Below are positions 1 through 8,654 of a DNA stretch of 64,000 bases, piece after piece. This stretch comes from Luminiphilus sp. Its GTDB lineage: Bacteria > Pseudomonadota > Gammaproteobacteria > Pseudomonadales > Halieaceae. A program made the translations under genes and the position numbers. The stretch's first letter is position 1. The number at the start of each line of letters is the position of its first letter. Where the stretch lies: NCBI GenBank assembly GCA_029242325.1, contig JAQWUD010000007.1:1-64000 (forward strand), written 5' to 3'. The notes beneath the pieces are model-generated. The model searched no databases. It was not told where the DNA came from and saw only the letters and a list, made by a program, of their open reading frames with translations.

Positions 1-421
1 ACAAGCGCTGGGTTTAGTTGTCTTTTTCCATGGCGGCAGAGCCGGAATTGAACCCGAGTCATCTCATCGCTACGCCCTGCCCCGGCACTACGAAGCAGCG
101 CTGGCCGAATTTCCAAACCTGCAATTTATTCTCGGGCATGCAGGTGCCCGTGACAGCGAGGCAATGATCGCCCTCGCGGCACGCTACGATAACGCGTGGC
201 TGGGGATCCATGGGCAAAGCCTGACCATGCTGGAAGCCATGATTCAAAATACCGATGTAGATCGCTTGCTGTTTGGCACCGACTGGCCGTTTTATCATCT
301 AGGAGCCTCGCTGGCGAAGGTGCTCATCACCACTGCCACACCCGAGCGAAAGACCCTTCGGCAAAAGATTTTGCGCGACAATGCGATCCATCTTTTCCCC
401 GGGCTATGGAATAACCGCTGA
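1..421 (+). CDS. Amidohydrolase family protein (C-terminal part, cut by window edge)
   Basis: The reading frame is already open at base 2 and ends with TGA at 419-421, so only the last ~139 residues are visible. They contain FFHGGRAG, then a strand ending LQFILGHAG, then RLLFGTDWPF. This order is typical of the C-terminal half of metal-dependent amidohydrolases of the amidohydrolase-2 (TIM-barrel) family, where the HxG and GTD/GSD segments carry metal-site His and Asp. These enzymes hydrolyse or decarboxylate cyclic or aromatic acids and lactones; the substrate cannot be told from this fragment. The next gene starts 143 bases downstream on the same strand. The family is fairly sure, the specific function unknown. 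Confidence 0.75.
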   Translation, partial: QALGLVVFFHGGRAGIEPESSHRYALPRHYEAALAEFPNLQFILGHAGARDSEAMIALAARYDNAWLGIHGQSLTMLEAMIQNTDVDRLLFGTDWPFYHLGASLAKVLITTATPERKTLRQKILRDNAIHLFPGLWNNR

Positions 422-564
422 AAATCGCGTTGCAATTGCGACACTACAATTAGCAAAAGGTGACAGCAACGGCTCAAAAAAGGCGCGCTCTAGAGCTTAG
501 AAGTGGAATCTGCGCTAGTTTCTTAGACAATGTCTCTAAATTTTCTACAAAAGAGGACTTGATC

Positions 565-2400
565 ATGAAGAATCTCATGCTCGGAAGCCTTTGCTGTTTA
601 ACGCTCAGCCTCGCTGTTGCCGATGACCAACCGACACGGGCCTACTTCGGCGATACCCACCTCCATACCTCTTTCTCGCCTGACGCCGGCATGGCCGGCA
701 CCAAAGTCGGTCCTAATGACGCTTATCGCTTTGTCCTAGGTGAGACGGTTACCAGCAGTACAGGACAAGCGGCGACGATCTCGCGACCGCTCGACTTCGT
801 TGTGATCGCGGACCACGCCGAAAATCTAGGGCTGGCAGACGCTATCGCCAATTCGGACCCAGGCTTGCTCTCGGATCCCTTCGGCAAGGAACTTTATGAT
901 CTTGTCATAGCGGGTAAAGGCGTCGATGCTTTTAACGCGCTGGTTCAGAAAATGGCCAAAGGCGCAGAAGCGAAAATCAAGAGCGAATCCATGTTGCGCA
1001 ACGCATGGACCAAAATCATGGAACTGGCAGACCAGTACAATGATCCGGGCGAATTCACCGCTTTTATCGGGTACGAGTGGACCTCGCAACCCGGCGGCAA
1101 CAATCTACATCGGGTAGTGGTTTTTCGCGGCGATAAAGCGAGCGTCGACCCTGTATTACCGTTCTCGCTCTTTGACTCGGAAAACGCGGAAGATCTCTGG
1201 GACTATATGGCAGCCTATGAGAAAGACACCGGTGGTCAGGTACTAGCCATCCCTCACAACGGCAATCTTTCCAGCGGCATGATGTTTGCGCCGCAGTACC
1301 AGACAGATGGCAAACCAATCGATAAGGACTACGCCGAAATGCGGTCCCGTTGGGAGCCCATTATGGAGGTCACCCAATCCAAGGGCACGAGTGAGGCACA
1401 CCCTTTCCTGTCACCCGACGATGAGTTCGCCGATTTCGAAATCGTAGATACGACTAACCTGGGTGGCACCGTTCAGCGAACCACTGACATGATTCAATAC
1501 GAATATGCCCGCTCCGCCCTCAAGATGGGCCTCGAGTTCGAGCAAAGTCTTGGCGCCAATCCGTTCAAATTCGGCATGGTGGGCAGCACAGATAGCCACG
1601 CAGGATTACCCGCAACCCGGGAAGATAACTGGTGGGGCAAAGCACCCTTCCTGGAGCCCAGCCCCAATCGCTGGAAAGATGTACTGATTCGATCCTCCCT
1701 TGACCCGGCTCTTGACCTGACCGCATTGCAGCTCGCCGCATCCGGTTTGGCAGGCGTATGGGCCACTGACAATACGCGAGAAGCCATATGGGACGCCATG
1801 GCGCGAAGAGAGGTATTCGGCACCACCGGTACCCGCTTGCAGATTCGGGTCTTTGGCGGCTATGGCTTCGGTTCCGATGATCTGTCTCAAACCGACCTCG
1901 CTACCAAGGGCTATGCAGCAGGTGTGCCCATGGGTAGCGATCTGACCGATGCACCCGCGGGCGCCAGCCCCGGCTTTCTGGTCGAGGCCATGCGTGATCC
2001 CTTTGGCGCTAATCTGGATCGAATCCAGATCGTAAAAGGCTGGCTCGATGAAAATGGTGCCGCGCAGGAGGAGGTGCACAACGTCGTTTGGAGCAATGCG
2101 GACGTCCGGGCGCTGGATGCCCAGGGCAACCTCACCTCCGTCGGTTCTACCGTGAACGAGATGGAAGCCACTTACAGCAACTCCATTGGCGCGGACGCCC
2201 TCAGAGGATTCTGGCAGGACCCCGATTTTGACCCCGCGCAAAAAGCTTTTTACTACGCGAGGGTTATGGAGATCCCCACGCCGAGATGGCTAGCGTACGA
2301 TCGCAAGAATTACGACCTCTATGACGACATGCCAGAGGATGTTCGCTATAGCTCTCAGGAGCGTGCCTACAGCAGTCCGATTTGGTATTCACCTCGCTGA
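565..2400 (+). CDS. Secreted DUF3604 family protein
   Basis: A 611-residue protein of the DUF3604 family. I start it at ATG 565 because AAGAGG lies 8 bases upstream and the N-terminus then reads as a signal peptide (MKNLMLGSLC, hydrophobic core, likely cleavage after AVA near residue 19). The GTG in frame at 460 would put 35 unlikely residues before the signal. The mature protein opens with GDTHLHTSFSPDAG (H32, H34), and ADHAE follows at about residues 82-86. That is a PHP-like HxH...H metal-site arrangement. It ends with ERAYSSPIWYSPR, a hallmark tail of DUF3604. The biochemical role of the family is not settled; a metal-dependent, probably periplasmic hydrolase is an inference. It appears to be a single gene. 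Confidence 0.88.
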   Translation: MKNLMLGSLCCLTLSLAVADDQPTRAYFGDTHLHTSFSPDAGMAGTKVGPNDAYRFVLGETVTSSTGQAATISRPLDFVVIADHAENLGLADAIANSDPGLLSDPFGKELYDLVIAGKGVDAFNALVQKMAKGAEAKIKSESMLRNAWTKIMELADQYNDPGEFTAFIGYEWTSQPGGNNLHRVVVFRGDKASVDPVLPFSLFDSENAEDLWDYMAAYEKDTGGQVLAIPHNGNLSSGMMFAPQYQTDGKPIDKDYAEMRSRWEPIMEVTQSKGTSEAHPFLSPDDEFADFEIVDTTNLGGTVQRTTDMIQYEYARSALKMGLEFEQSLGANPFKFGMVGSTDSHAGLPATREDNWWGKAPFLEPSPNRWKDVLIRSSLDPALDLTALQLAASGLAGVWATDNTREAIWDAMARREVFGTTGTRLQIRVFGGYGFGSDDLSQTDLATKGYAAGVPMGSDLTDAPAGASPGFLVEAMRDPFGANLDRIQIVKGWLDENGAAQEEVHNVVWSNADVRALDAQGNLTSVGSTVNEMEATYSNSIGADALRGFWQDPDFDPAQKAFYYARVMEIPTPRWLAYDRKNYDLYDDMPEDVRYSSQERAYSSPIWYSPR

Positions 2401-2469
2401 CAGCGAGGCGCAGAACTCTGGGACGTCGGCAATGTGGTGCCTGCGTCTCGGCCTCCACCACATGATCCG

Positions 2470-2487
2470 CCAGCAATCGCTGGTTTT
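2470..2487 (+). terminator. Weak terminator-like hairpin after the DUF3604 gene
   Basis: CCAGC, loop AATC, GCTGG, then TTTT, 70 bases past the DUF3604 stop codon. The stem is only five base pairs, so this is a possibility rather than a call. The 360-base gap up to the monooxygenase also holds an inverted repeat (ATGTGGTG at 2432-2439, CACCACAT at 2456-2463) and an AT-rich stretch around 2625-2690 that could contain the monooxygenase promoter. Confidence 0.3.
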
Positions 2488-2760
2488 GATCGCACCACCG
2501 GCTGCCCGACCCCCGCTCTTTAACAGTTAGTTCAAGAAATTCCCCAAGCGGGCAGCTTGCGAGGACTAAGCCGGCCTCAGCCTGTTTTAGGTAATCCGCC
2601 TTGTCCCACCCGATGTGTTCATCCCTGTTTTTATTTAATTTCTTGCTTTTCGAAACTGTCTGTTCACATTTACGATCTATTATTGAGGAAAGAGTCTGGT
2701 CTTCACCCACCTGATATGGTGGCCCTCGTCGTATCACTCGTTTTACAGAGTAAGCAAGAT

Positions 2761-4215
2761 ATGCAAAGTTCGGCAGAATCGGTCGACGTGCTCATTATTG
2801 GCGCAGGTCTGTCAGGTATTGGTGGCGCGTGCCAGTTACGGTCTAAGTGCCCCAATCAGAGTTTCATGATCCTCGAGTCGCGAGACGCTAGCGGCGGCAC
2901 ATGGGATCTCTTCCGATACCCTGGCATCCGCTCTGACAGCGACATGTACACCATGAGCTATGGCTTCAAGCCTTGGCGCGATGCCGCCGCCATTGCCGAT
3001 GGCGATAAAATTCTTCGCTACATCCGAGAAACCGCCGCGGAGTATGACGTCGAGCAGCACATTCGCTACCAGCATAAGGTCGTTTCCGCGCACTGGTCCT
3101 CACTCGAGAAACGCTGGCGGGTGACCGCTGAGCGCGGCGATACCGGTGAGCAAATCACTGTGAGCTGCAAGTTCATCTTTAGTTGCAGTGGCTACTACGA
3201 CTATGAGTCGGGTTATACACCGGATTTCGCGGGCGTCGATCAATTTCAGGGGCAGCTGTTTCATGCCCAGCATTGGCCCGAAGCGCTCGATTACGCGGGC
3301 AAACGCGTTGTGGTGGTCGGTAGCGGCGCGACCGCGGTCACTCTGGTACCCACCATGTCTCATCACACGAGCCACCTTGTGATGCTGCAACGCTCACCGA
3401 CCTACATCGCCAGCGTCCCGCAGGAAGATCCGACTGCCCGAGTGTTGCGAAAATTCTTGCCCATTAGCTGGGCCTTTCGCCTGACCCGTTGGAAGAAAGT
3501 CCTTTTCCAAATTTACCTGTATCGGCTCTCGCGGAGACGACCAAAAGGCTTGCGCCGCTTTCTCCTTGATCAAGTTCGCGAGGAACTGGGCCCCGACTAC
3601 GATGTGGCGACGCACTTTACGCCTAACTACAACCCCTGGGATCAGCGTCTGTGCGCGGTGCCCGACGGCGACATGTTTGCCGCTATTCGTGAGGGGCGCG
3701 CAGAAGTGGTAACCGATCATATCGACCATTTCACCGCCACGGGGTTGCAGCTCAAGTCAGGCGCGCACCTTGAAGCCGATATTGTGGTGCTCGCGACGGG
3801 ACTCAACCTCAAGTTTGCGGGCGGGGTCGAGTATCAAATCGACGAGAAGCCCGTCGACTTTACCGAGCACTATATTTATCGCGGCATGATGTTCTCCGAT
3901 ATGCCCAACATGGCCTTTACGGTTGGCTATACCAACTCTTCCTGGACACTCAAAGTGGAGCTCACCGCAAACTACCTGTGTCGGCTGCTCAATCATATGC
4001 AAAATCAGGGGCTCGATTATGTTGTGCCACGATTGAAAGACAGCATCAAAGAGGAGCCCTTTCTCGATTTTAATGCAGGATACGTGTTGCGCTCCCGGGA
4101 CCGTTTTCCAAAACAGGGCAACCGGTTACCGTGGAAAAACTATCAGAATTACATCAAGGATTTTATTAGCTTGCGCCTTGGCAAACTGCGCGACAAGGAA
4201 CTGGAGTTCCGCTAA
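2761..4215 (+). CDS. FAD-containing monooxygenase, Baeyer-Villiger/EthA-like
   Basis: A 484-residue flavoprotein monooxygenase that would use NADPH and O2 to insert oxygen into ketones or sulfides. The N-terminal FAD Rossmann motif is GAGLSGIG (about residues 14-21), followed by the family block GGTWDLFRYPGIRSDSDMY. The Baeyer-Villiger fingerprint FxGxxxHxxxWP is present as FQGQLFHAQHWP (about 162-173). The NADPH-binding GSGATA follows near residue 188. The length matches EthA-type enzymes (~490). ATG 2761 directly precedes the conserved N-terminus; in-frame starts at 2557 and 2716 would add non-conserved sequence, though 2716 cannot be excluded. The stop codon overlaps that of the convergent acetamidase gene. 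Confidence 0.88.
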   Translation: MQSSAESVDVLIIGAGLSGIGGACQLRSKCPNQSFMILESRDASGGTWDLFRYPGIRSDSDMYTMSYGFKPWRDAAAIADGDKILRYIRETAAEYDVEQHIRYQHKVVSAHWSSLEKRWRVTAERGDTGEQITVSCKFIFSCSGYYDYESGYTPDFAGVDQFQGQLFHAQHWPEALDYAGKRVVVVGSGATAVTLVPTMSHHTSHLVMLQRSPTYIASVPQEDPTARVLRKFLPISWAFRLTRWKKVLFQIYLYRLSRRRPKGLRRFLLDQVREELGPDYDVATHFTPNYNPWDQRLCAVPDGDMFAAIREGRAEVVTDHIDHFTATGLQLKSGAHLEADIVVLATGLNLKFAGGVEYQIDEKPVDFTEHYIYRGMMFSDMPNMAFTVGYTNSSWTLKVELTANYLCRLLNHMQNQGLDYVVPRLKDSIKEEPFLDFNAGYVLRSRDRFPKQGNRLPWKNYQNYIKDFISLRLGKLRDKELEFR

Positions 4216-5513
4216 TGAGGCGCTTGAACAAAAATATCCAAAGGCAGAATGGCCGTCACCCCAACATTGGGTGCGTCAACTAGCTGAGTAATACGCAGGT
4301 CAACGGCAACGCTAGCGATCACATAAGCCTGATTTCTTGAATAACCATAAGTCGCTACGATATGGTCGATTATTCCATCGAGCGCGTTTCTGGCCGCCAA
4401 TGAAATATCGTTGGGTAGATTACCTAGATCACGCGCTATATCGCTGCCAAGATAGTGCAAGTCAAGATAACTTGTTCCTGGTGTTTTCAAAGGCAGGCCC
4501 GTGACAGCATAAAAGCGCTTCGAGGGGATCTGCAGCACTGACGCATCACCCTCATAGTGAGGTCCTGTCCGCAACGTCGAATATCCCTTGATGACCTCAG
4601 TGGTAACCGTCACGTTGGCTGACATTTCAATGGCCGTGCCGGATACTTCGCCGTCCCCCTGAGCATAATGCAAATCGCCAATCATCAAGCCACAACCAGC
4701 TACCTGACAGGGCAAGTACACAGTTACACCCTCACCCAAATGACGAATGTCCATGTTGCCGCCCTGTTCACGGGGAGGAATAGTCCGGAGACACGCATTC
4801 GCAGCGCTGCCATCTTTGCCACACAACGCAACGGGCGACGCGTCTTCCGGGTATGGCAAGAACACTGTGCCACCTGCATCGTGAAGCTGCTGCTCCCGAG
4901 TCAAAATGGCCTCAAGGTCTCTTCTGCCAGGCAGCGTGGCGACAATCCCAGGAAAGCTGCCATTGGGTATTTGTACGCCTGGTATATCTAAACTAGTGGC
5001 AAACCGGTCTGTCAGCCTCCAAACCGCCACAAACCCCCCATCAACCAAATCACTCATAAATCCACTGCGGCCTGCAAAGGTATAACCGTACTGTCCTGCG
5101 TTGATTTCAAGAATCGTTATTTTCAGGGTATCGCCAACATCAGCTCCCGCTATATGGACCGGTCCAGCCATGGGATGCGCAATACCAAAGCTGCTCCGTA
5201 GGGTCATGAAGCGCTCGGAATCGAGGTCCTGCTCCGCGTCTCGCTGTTGGTCAACAGTTCCCAATACGTCTAATGCATCCCGAGTCTTGAAAATAAGCGT
5301 TTGCCCCTGCTGCGCTATACGCTTCATCGGGATATCCGGGTGGAAGCGATTGATACAGTCCGGGTCAGCGAGGCAATTGGACCCTGCACCTCCAATCACC
5401 AAATGGGTGACGGAGGCCGTATGTTCAATCTGCTCATGCTCGGCTATCGTCAAATGAGATAAACACAGCGCAAAAACCGCAGCAACAATCTCAGATTTCA
5501 ATAACACCCGCAT
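4212..5513 (-). CDS. Secreted acetamidase/formamidase family protein
   Basis: A 433-residue member of the FmdA/AmdA family (Pfam acetamidase/formamidase), enzymes that release ammonia from short amides. Family hallmarks are PPREQGGNMDIRHL followed by GLMIGDLHYAQGDGEVSGT and EMS. Unusually for this mostly cytoplasmic family it has a good signal peptide (MRVLLKSEIVAAVFALCLSHLTIA, cut in two here: charged start, hydrophobic core, cleavage near residue 24). I chose ATG 5513 for that reason; another start at 5549 would add twelve residues. Substrate unknown. It is transcribed alone, converging on the monooxygenase with overlapping stop codons (TAA 4213-4215 and TAG at 4212-4214 on the other strand). 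Confidence 0.85.
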   Translation of the reverse strand: MRVLLKSEIVAAVFALCLSHLTIAEHEQIEHTASVTHLVIGGAGSNCLADPDCINRFHPDIPMKRIAQQGQTLIFKTRDALDVLGTVDQQRDAEQDLDSERFMTLRSSFGIAHPMAGPVHIAGADVGDTLKITILEINAGQYGYTFAGRSGFMSDLVDGGFVAVWRLTDRFATSLDIPGVQIPNGSFPGIVATLPGRRDLEAILTREQQLHDAGGTVFLPYPEDASPVALCGKDGSAANACLRTIPPREQGGNMDIRHLGEGVTVYLPCQVAGCGLMIGDLHYAQGDGEVSGTAIEMSANVTVTTEVIKGYSTLRTGPHYEGDASVLQIPSKRFYAVTGLPLKTPGTSYLDLHYLGSDIARDLGNLPNDISLAARNALDGIIDHIVATYGYSRNQAYVIASVAVDLRITQLVDAPNVGVTAILPLDIFVQAPH

Positions 5514-5572
5514 TATTTGAACACCTGTATCTGAAAAGCAGCGTGCCACCTTCCCACAAACATATCACTTTG

Positions 5573-5630
5573 TCGTGGGTGATTTATAAAATCGCAGTAA
5601 CGCTGGGCGACATCTATTAGTGACCCACGA
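5573..5630. promoter_or_regulatory. Inverted repeat upstream of the acetamidase gene (possible operator)
   Basis: TCGTGGGTGA at 5573-5582 and TGACCCACGA at 5621-5630 are inverted copies matching at 9 of 10 positions. They are about 40 bases apart and lie 60-117 bases upstream of the acetamidase start. AT-rich sequence (ATTTATAAAAT) lies between them. This spacing would suit two half-sites of a regulator, but no regulator gene is adjacent apart from the Lrp-type gene 2 kb away. Confidence 0.3.
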
Positions 5631-5648
5631 ATTGGCTAACTGAACAAC

Positions 5649-5816
5649 TCAATATTGGAGTACGGATTCCAAATTTTGGATGTAAATGCCCAAGGCCGCT
5701 TCGCGAGTCTTAGTGCGTCCAATCAGCATTGACATGACGTCGAAGGTCAGCGGCTGAGAACGCAGGTGCTGAATTCGCAGGGGTAGCAGAGTGATTGAGT
5801 TATCTGGTGATAACAC
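5649..5816 (-). CDS. Small unidentified ORF (55 aa), possible gene remnant
   Basis: Directly behind the stop codon of the class V PLP enzyme, and in the same frame, an open frame runs from GTG 5816 to TGA at 5649-5651. It contains blocks LPLRIQHLRSQPLTFDV and GRTKTREAALGIYIQNL. Codon choice (many CTG, CAG, GCG, GAC) resembles the neighbours more than random intergenic DNA does. I do not recognise a family. It could be the C-terminal remnant of a lost gene, a short downstream gene reading on from the PLP enzyme, or chance. No Shine-Dalgarno is obvious. Confidence 0.3.
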   Translation of the reverse strand: MLSPDNSITLLPLRIQHLRSQPLTFDVMSMLIGRTKTREAALGIYIQNLESVLQY

Positions 5817-5819
5817 GCA

Positions 5820-7457
5820 TCAAGGCTGGGGCAGCGCAAACCAGCGCAATCTCTCTGCCTCGCCTGACAAATTTAAAGCTGTAGCCGACTGTTTAGGCCT
5901 CGAGGTCGTCATAGCTTGCTCCGCTCGAACCAGTAGGTCGCGCAGATTCCATGGCGGCGGACACGCTGCACTCTTCGACTCCAACCGATCGAAGGACAAG
6001 TCCTGTAGGCTAACCGGTAACGACCTAGCTTCATTGTGGAATCGCCACACGCCAGTAGCCATATCAAAATCGTAATAAGACAACAGGCGCCAACCGTGTC
6101 GTGCCACCAGTTCAATCGCCCCCAGCAGATAATCAAATTCTGACTCGCTGATAAAATAATTGAAGTTAAGGCGCACCCAACCCGGACGCAGGATTACGTT
6201 GCCGACGGCTATTTGAGATTGGATAGCGCGGCTATAGCTCATATCCATGCCGAGCAGTGCATGCCCATAGGGTCCGGCGCAGGAACAACCACCCCGCGCC
6301 TGTATTCCAAACAAATCATTCAGTAGCGACACCACGTAACCGTAATGCAAATCTTTATCGCCTAGCTTGAACCGTAACGACAGGATCGACAGGCGCGGCA
6401 CGTCAAGGGGACCAAGAATCTCGAGATTATCGCACCCCGAAAGCCTGGCAATCGCCCGAGAAACAAACGCATGTTCGCGGCGCGCGATCTCTTCAAAACC
6501 GACGTCCTGCTGCAGTTTGAATACCAAACCAGCGCGGATTGATTCCACAATACCCGGCGTTCCGCCCTCTTCTCGGCGCTCAGCGCTAGCTACATAGTGG
6601 TGATCCTCGGGAGTAACGTACGTTACGGTGCCGCCGCCAACAGTGGCTGGTACTGAGTTGTTAAGTAAATGTCCCTTGACGAGCAACACCCCCGGGGTAC
6701 CCGGACCGCCGATGAATTTGTGTGGCGACATAAACACCGCGTCGAGCGGAGAGTGGCTATTCATGTCAATGCGCACATACGGTGCAGCGGCAGCGTAGTC
6801 CCAGAACGCCAGCGCACCGTAGCGCTTCAACATCAAGGTCACCCTAGGCACATCAGTTTTAAGACCGGTGACGTTCGACGCAGCGGAGAAGCTGCCGATT
6901 CGCAGCGGCCGATCGATGTACTTCGCGAGGGCATCCTCTAATGCACCGAGATCGAGTTGACCTTCGCTGTTCAGGGGGATGACCACCACATCGGCGATGC
7001 TCTCGCGCCAAGGCAGCTCATTGGAGTGATGCTCATAGGGTCCAACAAAAACCACCGGGCGCTGCTCCACCGGGATAACGCCGTCCAACCCATAATCGTT
7101 CGATAGGTTTCGGGGCAGCCGCAGGCTCAGCATGTCAATCAGCTTGTTAATCGCCGCCGTAGCGCCGGAACCAGTAAAGATCACTTTGTCTAGGTGGGTA
7201 CCGTTTACCGCCTGACGGATAAGCTCCCGGGCCTGCTCACGCAGCACCGTAGTCTGAGCGCCGGTGAAGGAGGTTTCGGAATGGGTGTTGGCGTAGTAGG
7301 GCAACACCTCGTCGCGAATGAAATCCTCGATAAAACGCAGTGAGCGCCCCGAGGCGGTGTAATCCGCATAAATCAATGGCCGAGGGCCGAAGGGTGTATC
7401 GATGGGGGCGTAATCACCAATGATGGCATCGCGGATTTTCTGGATGAGAGTCGACAC
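5820..7457 (-). CDS. Aminotransferase class V-fold PLP-dependent enzyme (cysteine desulfurase-like)
   Basis: A 545-residue fold-type I PLP enzyme. Visible signatures: YADYTASGRSL near the N-terminus, NTHSETSFTGAQTT (about 57-70), GSGATAAINKLIDM, and the cofactor lysine in SPHKFIGGPGTPG (Lys near residue 246). RGGCSCAGPYGH near residue 386 sits where cysteine desulfurases carry their catalytic Cys loop. It is longer than SufS/CsdA (~400). Activity could be sulfur transfer from a Cys-like substrate or another elimination. The start is GTG 7457; an ATG is not available near the conserved N-terminus. It is divergent from an Lrp/AsnC regulator, which by the usual arrangement probably controls it in response to an amino acid. 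Confidence 0.82.
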   Translation of the reverse strand: MSTLIQKIRDAIIGDYAPIDTPFGPRPLIYADYTASGRSLRFIEDFIRDEVLPYYANTHSETSFTGAQTTVLREQARELIRQAVNGTHLDKVIFTGSGATAAINKLIDMLSLRLPRNLSNDYGLDGVIPVEQRPVVFVGPYEHHSNELPWRESIADVVVIPLNSEGQLDLGALEDALAKYIDRPLRIGSFSAASNVTGLKTDVPRVTLMLKRYGALAFWDYAAAAPYVRIDMNSHSPLDAVFMSPHKFIGGPGTPGVLLVKGHLLNNSVPATVGGGTVTYVTPEDHHYVASAERREEGGTPGIVESIRAGLVFKLQQDVGFEEIARREHAFVSRAIARLSGCDNLEILGPLDVPRLSILSLRFKLGDKDLHYGYVVSLLNDLFGIQARGGCSCAGPYGHALLGMDMSYSRAIQSQIAVGNVILRPGWVRLNFNYFISESEFDYLLGAIELVARHGWRLLSYYDFDMATGVWRFHNEARSLPVSLQDLSFDRLESKSAACPPPWNLRDLLVRAEQAMTTSRPKQSATALNLSGEAERLRWFALPQP

Positions 7458-7611
7458 AGCTCAGTTTTTGCGTCTCGAAATAGAAGATCGCAATGATAGT
7501 GCCGACCCCGCAAAACATTGTTCCGTTTTGTTGTTAGTTTTACGTGAAATGTGAGATATAGTTTCTAGATAAGAATCAATTATGAATTTTTGTGCTTTCT
7601 ATGGCCTAGAA
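7458..7611. promoter_or_regulatory. Divergent promoter region between PLP enzyme and Lrp/AsnC gene
   Basis: The 154-base gap is AT-richer than its surroundings. A tentative + strand promoter is TTGTTA at 7531-7536 with GATATA at about 7554-7559. TTCCGTTTTGTTGTTAG just upstream is a candidate Lrp-type binding stretch. Exact sites are guesses; the divergent layout itself is clear. Confidence 0.35.
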
Positions 7612-8067
7612 ATGGACAAGACTGACCGCAAATTGCTAGCCCACATGCAGGGAGACGCCTCCATGTCTGTAGGGGAGCTCGCAAATCGGATTGGCATCTC
7701 TAAGTCCGCCTGCTGGCGCCGTATCCAGAAACTCGAGGCAAACGGTACTATCCGAAAGCAAGTCACTTTGATGGACCCAGCAGCACTTGGGGTTCCGCTT
7801 ACTGTGTTCATTTCTGTGCGCACCAACCAGCACAATCAGCGGTGGGCAGAACATTTCAAATCCGTGGTAGAGAAGATCCCCGGAGTGCTCGAGGTGTACC
7901 GCATGGGTGGCGAGATCGACTATTTAATCAAAGCAGCGATAGAAGACATGCCTGGCTACGACAGGCTATACCAGGAGTTGATTAAGGCCGATCTCTTTGA
8001 TGTGAGCGCGAGCTTCGTAATGGAGGAACTCAAACAAACGACCGAGTTGCCAATACGTATAAAATAA
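7612..8067 (+). CDS. Lrp/AsnC family transcriptional regulator
   Basis: A 151-residue regulator with the canonical beginning MDKTDRKLLAHM. A helix-turn-helix follows in residues ~15-50 (VGELANRIGISKSACWRRIQ), and a C-terminal RAM/AsnC ligand domain contains GVLEVYRMGGEIDYLIKA. Length is typical (~150). ATG 7612 gives the family N-terminus; an upstream ATG at 7582 would add ten residues. The family senses amino acids and binds as dimers or octamers near its own promoter. Divergence from the class V PLP enzyme suggests that gene is its target and that an amino acid substrate of the enzyme is the effector. Confidence 0.9.
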   Translation: MDKTDRKLLAHMQGDASMSVGELANRIGISKSACWRRIQKLEANGTIRKQVTLMDPAALGVPLTVFISVRTNQHNQRWAEHFKSVVEKIPGVLEVYRMGGEIDYLIKAAIEDMPGYDRLYQELIKADLFDVSASFVMEELKQTTELPIRIK

Positions 8068-8258
8068 GTAGTCAGTGTTCGATGTTTCATACTTGTCTTG
8101 ATGCGGCCAATCGGTCTTGACTTGGTAGAGGTCAGCAGTTCGAGTCAGCCTTGTCTTTTCAACTTCTGAAAATCACATTTCATAAGTCCAATCAAGCTTG
8201 TATTGTCACCTCACGCTTTTCGCTGGGGCCCTGCTCTAATGCACACGCAAACGAGCGG
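8068..8258. other. Non-coding stretch with a tRNA-like fragment
   Basis: No gene is seen. At 8125-8150 the sequence GTAGAG is followed by GGTCAGCAGTTCGAGTCAGCC, which resembles a D-loop box and a T-arm (GTTCGAGTC). The T stem cannot pair properly and no acceptor stem or anticodon arm is present, so at best this is a decayed tRNA 3' end, such as an old attachment site. Confidence 0.25.
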
Positions 8259-8654
8259 TCAAGCCCGAGAAGGTTTACACAGAAAAGGTATGAGATACAG
8301 CCAGCCAATGACCAGTAGAGGTAATATCCGAAAAACAGTCCACCACCCCGATTTACCCACATCATGCAATCGTCTAACCGTAAGCGCGACTGTCGGTACG
8401 GCCATGACGGGCCGATACAGCAGCACCAGCAAGCCTACTTCAGGATCGACGAAACCCATCGGTATATAGTGACCCAGCGGAAGGTCGCGGATGTCCACCG
8501 CTGCAATGACGAGAAATTGGTCAACGAGGGCCACGACGATATACAACTCAATATATAGGAGCATGAAATACTAAAACTCGGGTCGCGACGACCTGCCTTT
8601 GAAATCAAAGCAACGTTGAAAGCCCGCTATCGATGCATGGGCAAAACTGTACAT
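8259..8654 (-). pseudogene. DUF805 membrane protein gene interrupted by an amber codon
   Basis: Reading from ATG 8654 gives MYSFAHASIAGFQRCFDFKG, then RSSRPEF, then TAG (8571-8573), then YFMLLYIELY and onward in the same frame to TGA at 8259. DUF805 proteins share F-x-GR-x-x-R-x-E-F/Y-W near the N-terminus and RRLHD-x-x-KSGWW before the last helices. Here RRLHDVGKSGWW is intact, and the stop replaces exactly the Trp of the first motif, one G-to-A change from TGG. Without the stop the protein would be 131 residues, normal for the family. A 101-residue product from ATG 8564 would lack the motif. Pseudogene is the simplest reading; read-through, suppression or a sequencing error would also fit. 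Confidence 0.75.

Noticed and set aside
1606-2241. 211-codon minus-strand frame inside the DUF3604 gene
   Set aside because: Entirely antisense to a well-supported gene; composition follows the codon pattern of the sense strand.
2432-2463. Inverted repeat ATGTGGTG/CACCACAT as an IS end
   Set aside because: No transposase, no target duplication; 16-base loop and chance occurrence is likely.
2264-2737. 157-codon minus-strand frame
   Set aside because: Overlaps the 3' end of the DUF3604 gene and the promoter region of the monooxygenase; no family motif.
8125-8152. tRNA gene
   Set aside because: Only box-like pieces are present; stems do not pair and there is no anticodon arm, so it is listed as a fragment at most.
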